Made by a program: the position numbers and the translations under genes. 24,397 nucleotides of DNA from NCBI GenBank assembly GCA_009779515.1, contig WREE01000005.1, positions 1 through 24,397 of the forward strand, written 5' to 3'. The notes beneath the pieces were generated by a model. It did no database searches, was not told the DNA's origin, and worked only from the letters and a program-made list of their open reading frames with translations. The stretch comes from Symbiobacteriaceae bacterium (GTDB lineage: Bacteria; Bacillota; JAAYKD01; WRDA01). Of the stretch, positions 16,200-22,823 are shown in pieces (the first letter of the stretch is position 1; the number at the start of each line of letters is the position of its first letter).

Positions 16200-16523
16200 A
16201 TGCGTCTTAGTAACCACCCTATTTTAACCTTTCGTCGTGGGGAAAAAATTTCCTTCTTCTTTAACGGACAACCGCTAGAAGCTTACCTGGGGGAGACTAT
16301 AGCCGCCAGCCTACATGCCGCCGGTATCTATCACCTAAGCGACAGTGCCGAAAAGCATCGTGCGCGAGGGTTTTTTTGTGCCATCGGACAGTGTTCATCC
16401 TGTATGATGTTAGTAAATGGGCGACCAAATGTCAAGACCTGTACCACCTTGGTAAAACCTGGCATGGTAGTCGAAAGCCAGCAAGGAAAGGGGCAGTTAC
16501 CCTTATGGAACAACGGGAAATAG
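16200..16523 (+). CDS. [2Fe-2S] ferredoxin-like subunit (HcnA / sarcosine oxidase alpha N-terminal type)
   Basis: 107 residues. GAGGGGG lies 7 nt before the ATG. The fold resembles the Fer2 domain at the N-terminus of sarcosine oxidase alpha subunits and the stand-alone HcnA: FFFNGQPLEAYLGETIAASL, then ARGFFCAIGQCSSCMMLVNG. Cysteines C60, C65, C68 and C81 give the pattern CxxxxCxxC-x12-C for one [2Fe-2S] cluster. It would carry electrons within the multisubunit flavoenzyme encoded by the next four genes. The 3' end overlaps the next gene by 19 bp. HcnA-like proteins occur in hydrogen cyanide synthase, opine oxidases and proline dehydrogenases, so the name does not fix the substrate. Confidence 0.9.
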   Translation: MRLSNHPILTFRRGEKISFFFNGQPLEAYLGETIAASLHAAGIYHLSDSAEKHRARGFFCAIGQCSSCMMLVNGRPNVKTCTTLVKPGMVVESQQGKGQLPLWNNGK

Positions 16524-17611
16524 TTGTCATCGGAGGCGGTCCCGCCGGTTTATCAGCTGCGCTCCAAGCTGCACACAGCGGTGCTCGGGTTACCATCATT
16601 GAAGGGGAAAAACGCTTGGGAGGGCAATTGATTAAGCAAACCCACATGTTTTTTGGCTCCCATAAGCAACATGCGGGCACACGAGGTATAGATATTGCTA
16701 CCCTGTTGGAAAACGAGCTAAGGGCATTGCCTAATGTAGAAATTATTTTGGGTGCTACCGTGCTGGGGTATTACTACGAAGATGGCGCTCTCACCATCGA
16801 AGACCATGAGGCTTTTCGGTTGATGATCCCTAAGCGCCTCATTGTAGCCAGCGGCGCCAGTGAAAAGTTCCTGGCTTTCCCTAACAACGACCTCCCCGGG
16901 GTTTATGGCGCCGGTGCGGTGCAAACCTTGATGAATGTCTACGGAGTGAAGCCGGCTCAACGGGTGCTGATGATCGGCGCTGGCAATATTGGTCTTATCG
17001 TCAGCTATCAGTTGTTGCAAGCCGGGGTAGAGGTAGCAGCGGTTTTAGAAGCGGCGCCTCAAATCAGCGGCTATCTGGTTCATGCCTCTAAAATACTCCG
17101 CTTAGGGGTACCTATTCTCACCAGACATAGTATAAAGGAAGCTCTGGGTAAGCATACGGTAGAAGGAGCAATCATCCATCGCTTAGACGACAGGTGGCAG
17201 CCGGTTCCTCACAGTGAGCAGCAGATAACTTGTGACACCATTTGCTTGGCAGTGGGGCTCTCCCCCTTATGCGACTTGTTGTGGCAAGCTGGATGCGCCA
17301 TGCAATATATTGCCGAACTGGGAGGGTATGTAGCTCTGCGAGATGAAGGAATGCAAACCAGCGTCCCCGGTATTTATGTTGCCGGTGACGCTGCAGGTGT
17401 GGAGGAAGCCTCCGCCGCCATGGTCGAAGGTTCCCTGGCAGGGTTGTCTGCCGCTCTCTCTTTAGGTTATAACTCTCCCGCCGACGAGGAGCTGACAGCC
17501 GAGCTCCGGCAGCAGCTAGACGATTTACGCGCCGGTCCCGGGGGAGCTAAAATCCGTTCCGGCCTGGAAAAACTCCACCCAACCGCCGACAACCCCAAGG
17601 AGGTAACATAA
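16505..17611 (+). CDS. FAD/NAD(P)-binding oxidoreductase subunit (HcnB / proline dehydrogenase alpha type)
   Basis: 368 residues from the ATG at 16505; AAGGAAAGGGG lies just upstream. A longer in-frame extension from 16376 lies inside the previous gene and is not real. Two Rossmann motifs are clear: IVVIGGGPAGLSAALQAA at the N-terminus for FAD and VLMIGAGNIGLIVSYQLL for the pyridine nucleotide. Also present are RLIVASGASEKF and the FAD-closing PGIYVAGDAAGVEE. This is the central disulphide-reductase-like domain of sarcosine oxidase alpha and HcnB, without the C-terminal BFD domain that HcnB normally carries; that domain is encoded separately two genes downstream. It probably passes electrons between the FeS proteins and NAD(P) or another carrier. 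Confidence 0.9.
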   Translation: MEQREIVVIGGGPAGLSAALQAAHSGARVTIIEGEKRLGGQLIKQTHMFFGSHKQHAGTRGIDIATLLENELRALPNVEIILGATVLGYYYEDGALTIEDHEAFRLMIPKRLIVASGASEKFLAFPNNDLPGVYGAGAVQTLMNVYGVKPAQRVLMIGAGNIGLIVSYQLLQAGVEVAAVLEAAPQISGYLVHASKILRLGVPILTRHSIKEALGKHTVEGAIIHRLDDRWQPVPHSEQQITCDTICLAVGLSPLCDLLWQAGCAMQYIAELGGYVALRDEGMQTSVPGIYVAGDAAGVEEASAAMVEGSLAGLSAALSLGYNSPADEELTAELRQQLDDLRAGPGGAKIRSGLEKLHPTADNPKEVT

Positions 17612-18070
17612 ATGCTACCCACAGCATCTTTAGCAGCCGTTACCCCCCACCAGGAGCGCTTGGCACGGGGTGCGGTGGCTATCGTGGAGTGTTTTCAGGA
17701 AATACCCTGCAACCCTTGTGCCACTAACTGCCCCAGCCAGGCCTTTGCTCTCGTCAGCGATATCAACGCTTTACCGGTGTTGGACTGGGATAAATGTATA
17801 GGATGCGGTATATGTGTAGCTTGCTGCCCCGGTTTGGCTATTTTTATTGTCGATGGCAGCGGAGAGCAGGGGGTAGTGCGCCTCCCCTACGAATTTCTCC
17901 CCCTACCGGAGGTAGGAGCGACCGTACTGGGGGTAGGACGAGACGGCGCCGCTGTATGCGGTGCCACCGTGCTGCGAGTCCAAAATAGCCCCGCCCAAGA
18001 CCGCACCCCCATTATCTGGTTGCAAGTACCCCCAGAGCATATTATGAGTGTGCGTCATTTTAAGTTTTAG
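17612..18070 (+). CDS. 4Fe-4S ferredoxin-like subunit
   Basis: 152 residues starting directly after the stop of the previous gene (TAA-ATG), with AAGGAGG 8 nt upstream. Cysteines 62, 65, 68 and 72 form a standard CxxCxxCxxxCP [4Fe-4S] motif (DKCIGCGICVACCPG). A first group at 27, 33, 36 and 40 (CFQEIPCNPCATNCP) has an atypical first spacing but could bind a second cluster. The C-terminal half (about 80-152) has no cluster motif beyond a single Cys and may be a docking domain. Comparable ferredoxin subunits occur in archaeal dye-linked L-proline dehydrogenase complexes. The inferred role is electron transfer out of the complex. Confidence 0.88.
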   Translation: MLPTASLAAVTPHQERLARGAVAIVECFQEIPCNPCATNCPSQAFALVSDINALPVLDWDKCIGCGICVACCPGLAIFIVDGSGEQGVVRLPYEFLPLPEVGATVLGVGRDGAAVCGATVLRVQNSPAQDRTPIIWLQVPPEHIMSVRHFKF

Positions 18071-18090
18071 TAAAGGCAGGTTAAGGAGAC

Positions 18091-18396
18091 ATGGATAATG
18101 TTCCGCCAGATGACACCATTATTTGCCGTTGCTCCGATGTGACCCGTGCCGAACTCCGAGCTTGGATTGCCCACGGTCTTACCTCCATGGATGAACTCAA
18201 GCGCCTCACCCGTATTACCATGGGACCGTGCCAGGGACGCACTTGCCGTCACCTGGTAATGCAGGAACTGGCAGCTGTCACCGGCCAACCCCTGGAAGAG
18301 CTTACCCCTTCCTCTTTTCGGCAACCTCTCAAAGGTATTACCCTGGGAGCAGTAGCTGACTGGGTGGCCAAAGAGAAGCAGGAGAAGGAGGTATGA
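18091..18396 (+). CDS. BFD-type [2Fe-2S]-binding protein
   Basis: 101 residues. Cysteines C12, C14, C47 and C52 (IICRCSDVT ... GPCQGRTC) give the CxC-x32-CxxxxC arrangement of bacterioferritin-associated-ferredoxin-like [2Fe-2S] domains. In sarcosine oxidase alpha and HcnB this domain is fused to the C-terminus of the FAD subunit; here it is a free-standing gene. Its stop overlaps the next start as ATGA, so the DAO-like catalytic subunit is translationally coupled to it. Its role in this complex is inferred from fusion partners in other bacteria. Confidence 0.88.
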   Translation: MDNVPPDDTIICRCSDVTRAELRAWIAHGLTSMDELKRLTRITMGPCQGRTCRHLVMQELAAVTGQPLEELTPSSFRQPLKGITLGAVADWVAKEKQEKEV

Positions 18397-19547
18397 AGCA
18401 GCAGGCTGAAGTGGTCATTATTGGCGGTGGCGTGGTAGGCTGTTCCATTGCTTATCATTTAGCCCAAAACGGCATGAAGGATGTTGTTTTACTGGAACGC
18501 AGCTATCATGCTTCCGGCTCTACCGGACGCTGCGGCGCCGGAGTACGGCAGCAGTGGGGGACGGAACTGAACTGTCGCCTAGCTCAAGGCTCATGCCGAG
18601 ATTTTGAAACTTTGCGGGAGGATTTAGATTATATAGCTGATATAGAATTCAAGCAGGGAGGCTACCTGTTGGTGGCGTACACCCCTCAGCAGGTAGAGCA
18701 ATTCAAATTAAATGTGGCGCTACAAAACAGCCTGGGTATCGCTTCCCGTTTCTGCACTCCCCGGGAAGCCCAAGAGATTGTACCACACTTGAATATTGAA
18801 CCCCTGATGGCGGCAACTTTTTATCATCGTGACGGTCATGCTAACCCTTTTCATGTCACCCAGGCTTATGCCGATGCCGCCAAACGGTTGGGGGTGGAGA
18901 TTAATCTCTATACCACGGTAACAGCCATACTTACTGCCAAGGGAAAAGTCACCGGGGTGCGCACCGACCAAGGGGATATTGCCTGCCGGGTAGTGGTCAA
19001 TGCTGCTGGAGGACAAGCCAAGCTCATTGCCGATATGGCGGGGGTGGAAATTCCCACCATTTCGGAGCGGCACCAGATTTTGGTGACCGAACCGGTGGAC
19101 GCTTTCCAAGGTCCTATGGTGATGTCTTTTCACCACAATACCTACTGCCAGCAAACTCCCCATGGCTCTTTTATTATGGGGCTAGGTGACCCCAGGGAAC
19201 CGCAAGGGCAGGAGATACGTAGCAGTTGGCAGTTTCTCAAAGATATGTCCGACAAAATAACCGCCATGCTCCCCCCTCTGCGCAACTTACGTATTGTCCG
19301 CCAATGGGCAGGTTTATACCACATGACACCGGATAAATCGCCCATTTTAGGCTCGGCGCCGGAACTGGAGGGGTTTGAAATGGCTTTAGGCTTTTCCGGT
19401 CACGGCTTTATGATTTCCCCTATGGTGGCACGTCTGATGGCAGCGCATATTTTAACGCTCACCCACCCTGATCTCGATATACTCCAGCGTCTTACCGTGG
19501 AGCGCTTTACACGGGGAGATTTAATTATCGAACCTTCGGTGGTTTAG
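18393..19547 (+). CDS. FAD-dependent DAO-family oxidoreductase (sarcosine oxidase beta / HcnC / proline dehydrogenase beta type)
   Basis: 384 residues, with AAGGAGGT just before the ATG. The FAD-binding start is VVIIGGGVVGCSIAYHLAQN, followed by LLERSYHASGSTGRCGAGVR, a covalent- or tight-FAD loop typical of the family, VVVNAAGGQAKLIADMAG, and the C-terminal FAD/substrate signature LGFSGHGFMISPMVARLMA. This would be the catalytic subunit that oxidises an amino acid C-N bond. Glycine, sarcosine, D-amino acids and L-proline are all known substrates in the family and sequence alone does not choose. It ends the operon and overlaps the end of the convergent recX gene by 4 bp; no terminator is seen before recX. 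Confidence 0.92.
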   Translation: MKQQAEVVIIGGGVVGCSIAYHLAQNGMKDVVLLERSYHASGSTGRCGAGVRQQWGTELNCRLAQGSCRDFETLREDLDYIADIEFKQGGYLLVAYTPQQVEQFKLNVALQNSLGIASRFCTPREAQEIVPHLNIEPLMAATFYHRDGHANPFHVTQAYADAAKRLGVEINLYTTVTAILTAKGKVTGVRTDQGDIACRVVVNAAGGQAKLIADMAGVEIPTISERHQILVTEPVDAFQGPMVMSFHHNTYCQQTPHGSFIMGLGDPREPQGQEIRSSWQFLKDMSDKITAMLPPLRNLRIVRQWAGLYHMTPDKSPILGSAPELEGFEMALGFSGHGFMISPMVARLMAAHILTLTHPDLDILQRLTVERFTRGDLIIEPSVV

Positions 19548-20122
19548 CGCAGAGCTTCTTCCACCGCTGAGTAACTAAACCCTTTGCGTAGCATGGTTTG
19601 GTAAAGCTTACGCCGTTCCGCCGAGGTTAAGGCTGCCGCTTCTCCTACGCTAGAGTTACGCTGCATATATTTGCTCAGCCAGACCCGGGCGGTATCCCCT
19701 TCTTCCTCCAGAGGGTAGAGGGTATCCAGAAGCTCATCGCACTGGCTTATACCACGGCGCCACAGCTCCTGGCGAATTTCCTGACGGGAACGCTCTCCCT
19801 TACGATAGGTAATATACCTGGTGGCGTAGGAGGTATCGTCTAAGTAACCTGCCTCCTGGGCCTGGTTTAATGTTGCCAAGACTGCTTTAATGGTAAAGCT
19901 CTCTGCCAGTTTTCTTTGTAACCCCTTATAAGTATAATCTTGCCGTGCCAGAAGCTGCAGGGCTTTTTGCCAGCACAGTTCGCTGCTCTCCTCTTTAGTC
20001 CGCTGACTCTCACTTCTCTCCAGAACATCGTCCTCTGAAAACTCTGGAGCTTCACTATCTGCCATATCTCGTACCAGCCACCGGGTAGAAGACCCGGTGG
20101 CTTTCTTTAAGCGTGCCTGCAT
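19544..20122 (-). CDS. recX: RecA regulator RecX
   Basis: 192 residues. RecX modulates RecA filament growth. Recognisable parts are the helical repeats: ALQLLARQDYTYKGLQRKL, YLDDTSYATRYITYRKGERS, IRQELWRRGIS and the closing MLRKGFSYSAVEEAL. The first 45 residues are acidic and poorly conserved. The ATG at 20122 lies 3 nt after the recA stop and has GGAG 9 nt upstream. A Met 19 codons later (20065) is an alternative start and would exclude the 11-bp hairpin described separately from the coding region. Co-transcription with recA is clear from the spacing. Confidence 0.92.
   Translation of the reverse strand: MQARLKKATGSSTRWLVRDMADSEAPEFSEDDVLERSESQRTKEESSELCWQKALQLLARQDYTYKGLQRKLAESFTIKAVLATLNQAQEAGYLDDTSYATRYITYRKGERSRQEIRQELWRRGISQCDELLDTLYPLEEEGDTARVWLSKYMQRNSSVGEAAALTSAERRKLYQTMLRKGFSYSAVEEALR
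20076..20102 (+). terminator. 11-bp perfect hairpin at the recA-recX junction
   Basis: AGCCACCGGGT (20076-20086) and ACCCGGTGGCT (20092-20102) form a perfect stem with a 5-nt loop. On the plus strand it is followed by TTCTTTAA, so it resembles an intrinsic terminator for transcription coming from the convergent oxidoreductase operon. On the minus strand it lies in the first codons of recX with no T-run, where it could lower RecX synthesis relative to RecA. Confidence 0.5.
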
Positions 20123-20125
20123 TAC

Positions 20126-21271
20126 CTAGCTCTCCATAATATCGGGAGTGAGATCGGCAAATTCGTCGCTGCTATCATCATCGTCGTCATCGTCAGCAGC
20201 GCTTCGCGGTGACACCGGCAGTTGTACTTTACCTTCCGTAAGAATTTGCCGCACTTTGTTCTCCAGCTCCTCCATCAGCTCAGGGTGATCCTTGAGGAAA
20301 ATTTTAACATTTTCCCGTCCCTGACCGAGACGATCCCCATTGTAGGAATACCAGGCACCGCTTTTAAGGATGACGCCAAACTCGGTAGCCATATCGACTA
20401 CACAACCTTCGTTAGAAATGCCTTTGCCGAACATAAGGTCGAATTCGCAGACTCGGAAAGGAGGCGCCACCTTATTTTTAGCAATTTTGGCTCGGGTACG
20501 GTTGCCAATTTGGTCGGATCCTTGCTTGAGCGTCTCCACCCGGCGCACATCGATACGCACTGAGGAGTAAAACTTCAAGGCTCGCCCTCCGGTGGTTGTC
20601 TCGGAAGGACCATAACCGCCGCCACCGATTTTTTCGCGAATTTGGTTAATAAAGACCACGGTAGCATGGGAGCGGGAGATGGCACCAGCCAACTTACGCA
20701 TAGCCTGGGACATGAGGCGGGCATGGAGCCCCACAAAAGAATCTCCCATTTCACCATCTATTTCCGATTTCGGAACTAGAGCAGCCACGGAATCCACCAC
20801 AATGGCATCCAGAGCGCCGCTGCGGACGAGAGCTTCGACAATTTCCAAAGCCTGCTCCCCGGTATCCGGCTGGGCGATGAGAAGGTTTTCGGTGTCGACG
20901 CCAATAGCTGCCGCATAGGCCGGATCTAAGGCGTGTTCGGCATCGATAAAGGCAGCCATACCACCGCCTTTTTGTGCCTCGGCTATAATGTGCAAAGCCA
21001 CAGTAGTTTTACCCGAAGACTCGGGACCGAATATTTCGATAATCCGCCCCCGGGGTACTCCACCAACCCCCAAGGCAACATCCAGCGAGAGGCAACCCGT
21101 GGGTATGACCGCCACCGACAAACGGTTTTGCATTTCTCCTAAACGCATGATAGCGCCTTTGCCATAATCTTTTTCGATAGCTAACAGAGCATTTTGTAAA
21201 GCAGTTTGCTTTTCACTGGGGGTAGCATCGCGACCCACCGAACTTTTACCGGGACGGCTGTCTCTAGGCAT
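20126..21271 (-). CDS. recA: Recombinase RecA
   Basis: 381 residues. RecA forms filaments on ssDNA for strand exchange and SOS signalling. GGAGAG sits before the ATG. Walker A GPESSGKT is at residues 82-89, and other motifs are FIDAEHALDP, AIVVDSVAALVPKSE (Walker B), FINQIREKIG, TTTGGRALKFYSSVR and GISNEGCVVDM. The DNA-binding L2 loop is unusual. Where nearly all RecA proteins have a GVMFGNPE-type loop, this one reads GGGGYGPSE (216-224), which is one residue longer, with Tyr in place of the conserved Phe. The N-terminus is extended by about 15 residues. The tail contains a run of seven Asp. The gene lies 12 nt after the STAS/winged-helix gene and should be transcribed from its promoter. Confidence 0.97.
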   Translation of the reverse strand: MPRDSRPGKSSVGRDATPSEKQTALQNALLAIEKDYGKGAIMRLGEMQNRLSVAVIPTGCLSLDVALGVGGVPRGRIIEIFGPESSGKTTVALHIIAEAQKGGGMAAFIDAEHALDPAYAAAIGVDTENLLIAQPDTGEQALEIVEALVRSGALDAIVVDSVAALVPKSEIDGEMGDSFVGLHARLMSQAMRKLAGAISRSHATVVFINQIREKIGGGGYGPSETTTGGRALKFYSSVRIDVRRVETLKQGSDQIGNRTRAKIAKNKVAPPFRVCEFDLMFGKGISNEGCVVDMATEFGVILKSGAWYSYNGDRLGQGRENVKIFLKDHPELMEELENKVRQILTEGKVQLPVSPRSAADDDDDDDSSDEFADLTPDIMES

Positions 21272-21283
21272 AGTGATCTCTCC

Positions 21284-21847
21284 TTATAGCGAATTTGGTA
21301 GAATACTGTAATATTGAAATTGCTTACCGCCGGCAGGCAGGCTATGAGTGCGCCGGTAAGCCAGACCGGTTCGCGCCAACTCTGCCAGGCGATTGCTGGC
21401 GGTATTAATAGCCAGGGAGCTTTGATCTGCCAGATCCCGGGCAGTTAACTCCCGGGAGGAGTTAAGCAGCTCTAAAGACTCCTCCAGGTAGGGACGCAAC
21501 TCCCCCAGTAGCTGCCAGTCCCCGTTACCTCCGTAGTTATGCTGCAGACTTAAGGAGCGTTGCTTGAGAGCCACGGCCACGTTTTCCTCTATAGTCTCGT
21601 CTAAGCCACATAAGAGCAGGAAACGCTGACCGTGAAGGCGGTTTTGCAACTCCACTAACAAGCGAGCTACCAGTTCATCGGCGCAGGAGTAGTCCAGAAT
21701 GTGTACTCCCGCAAAATCTAAGAGGAGGCTTTCGGGATCTTCCCCCCGGGGGATTTGGGCGACTAACTCTTGACGCAGTTTCTCTCCCAAGCGCCTGGTG
21801 ACTAATATTTCTGCCTGCTCCCTGAGCTTAAAGGAGCGAACTTTCAT
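21284..21847 (-). CDS. STAS-like (DUF4325-type) and winged-helix protein
   Basis: 187 residues. GAAGGTGG lies 7 nt before the ATG. The N-terminal 105 residues resemble a STAS-like domain: an initial beta pair, then LLLDFAGVHILDYSCADELVARLL, the pattern of STAS-like DUF4325 proteins. The C-terminal part (about 110-187) looks like a winged helix-turn-helix (ELTARDLADQSSLAINTASN, then LAELARTGLAYRR) and ends in a beta-wing-like QFQYYSIL. Its neighbour upstream is a STAS-HATPase protein, so the two may form a partner-switch-like pair. It lies first in a unit with recA and recX. Repeats overlapping its promoter make autoregulation plausible. The biological role is unknown. Confidence 0.82.
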   Translation of the reverse strand: MKVRSFKLREQAEILVTRRLGEKLRQELVAQIPRGEDPESLLLDFAGVHILDYSCADELVARLLVELQNRLHGQRFLLLCGLDETIEENVAVALKQRSLSLQHNYGGNGDWQLLGELRPYLEESLELLNSSRELTARDLADQSSLAINTASNRLAELARTGLAYRRTHSLPAGGKQFQYYSILPNSL

Positions 21848-21909
21848 GGGTTAACCACCTTCTCGGTTTCATTTTCATCGTTTTCATTGTTTTCTCTGAA
21901 CACGATGAA

Positions 21910-21938
21910 AGTATAAAATAAGAGGGGTTGTTTGTCAA
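21910..21938 (-). promoter_or_regulatory. Near-consensus sigma-A promoter for the STAS/wHTH-recA-recX unit
   Basis: On the minus strand TTGACA (21938-21933), 17 nt, TATACT (21915-21910); 11 of 12 bases match consensus. Start is predicted near 21903, giving a leader of about 55 nt. Just downstream are 9-bp tandem repeats, on the plus strand TTTTCATCG (21872), TTTTCATTG (21881) and TTTTCTCTG (21890). An inverted copy, CGATGAAAG (21903-21911), overlaps the start point, a likely operator. I saw no Firmicute LexA (DinR) box of the form GAAC-N4-GTTC. Confidence 0.8.
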
Positions 21939-21942
21939 CCCC
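21924..21942 (-). terminator. Terminator hairpin of the cinA-HATPase transcript, overlapping the recA-unit promoter
   Basis: GGGGTTG (21942-21936 on the minus strand) pairs with CAACCCC (21930-21924) around ACAAA and is followed by TCTTATTTTAT. It lies about 27 nt after the HATPase stop. The TTGACA -35 box lies in the 5' arm and loop of this hairpin and the T-rich tract runs into the -10 box. Confidence 0.55.
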
Positions 21943-21968
21943 CCTGAAAAATATTTTTTTGCGAAGCG

Positions 21969-22823
21969 TTAAAACTCTAAAGCAATTTGCGTGCCGGGAA
22001 AATAGGCTCCCTGGGTAAAAAGGTCGGTAGCAGCTTTGCTTTCTAGAAGAGCAGTTCCGCTGCGGATGAGAATATGCCCCTTAAACTCACTGGTTTTTTG
22101 GTAAACTAAAGCCAACCCTAAGCCTCGCCCCTCCTGAGCCACCGAGGAAACACCTTTAGCCAGCGCCTGGCTGATGACCTTGGCATCGCTCCACTCTACG
22201 GTCATATAACGTTTAGCTAAGCTTCCCCGTAGTCCAATACCTAAATCCCCTACGGCTATCTGGATAGTCCGCTTTTCCCCCTGAGAGCCGAGGGTGCGAT
22301 ATACTTGGGCAGCTACCAGCCCTAAATCGAAACTATGCTGAGTCACATTTTGGCACAGCTCCGCCAGCAGGCTACTCATCTGTGCCGCCTGCCCTGGCGC
22401 CATAATTTGGCTGCGTTCCATGAGCTTTTGCAGCGAGCTGTAGAGGCGAGCCACCAAGCCGGGAACCTCCTCCTCGCTGCGCAATGGGGTAAGAGGGAGG
22501 AGCCAATCCTCATCCTGGTGCTTGGGGTAAAAGGCTTTACTTTCTGGCAGCACCCTCCCCAACTGCGTGGCAAACTCCACGAAGCGGCTACGGCGCAGGT
22601 AACGCAAAACCTCCCCATCCTGAGGAAGATAGATGGCCACTTGCTCAGCGGCAAAAACTAAGTAGCGTAAATACTCGGCAGCTATGATTAAACCAAAGGG
22701 ATCGATAAAGCGCACATCCTTGAAAGATAAAACGTTGGTGATGCCGCTTTGGGGTCTAAACTCCCCCAAGATACGGGTTGCTCTGCCACCAGTGACCCGC
22801 TGAGGCAGGTTAAGGTAGTTCAA
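21969..22823 (-). CDS. STAS-like domain fused to HATPase (anti-sigma / partner-switch-like ATP-binding protein)
   Basis: About 284 residues. No ATG is suitably placed. I chose the TTG at 22823, 14 nt inside the end of cinA and preceded by GGGTGG; an upstream Met at 22976 lies deep in cinA and is not credible. Residues 20-105 look like a STAS-like domain (VLSFKDVRFIDPFGLIIAAE ... IYLPQDGEVLRYLRRSRF). The C-terminal 130 residues carry a GHKL/HATPase ATP site: an N-box (LLAELCQNVTQHS), a G1 box (VGDLGIGLRGSL) and a G2 box (GRGLGLALVYQKTSEFKG). No HisKA domain or phospho-acceptor His is present, so it resembles RsbW/SpoIIAB-type or stand-alone GHKL proteins rather than a sensor kinase. It sits between cinA and recA, an insertion in a normally tight cluster. 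Function is unknown. Confidence 0.78.
   Translation of the reverse strand: MNYLNLPQRVTGGRATRILGEFRPQSGITNVLSFKDVRFIDPFGLIIAAEYLRYLVFAAEQVAIYLPQDGEVLRYLRRSRFVEFATQLGRVLPESKAFYPKHQDEDWLLPLTPLRSEEEVPGLVARLYSSLQKLMERSQIMAPGQAAQMSSLLAELCQNVTQHSFDLGLVAAQVYRTLGSQGEKRTIQIAVGDLGIGLRGSLAKRYMTVEWSDAKVISQALAKGVSSVAQEGRGLGLALVYQKTSEFKGHILIRSGTALLESKAATDLFTQGAYFPGTQIALEF

Noticed and set aside
16376..16504. 43-residue N-terminal extension of the FAD/NAD(P) subunit
   Set aside because: Lies within the [2Fe-2S] gene in another frame; the Rossmann motif begins right after the Met at 16505, as usual for the family.
18720..19163. 147-codon minus-strand ORF
   Set aside because: Antisense shadow of the DAO-family gene, whose frame has clear FAD motifs.
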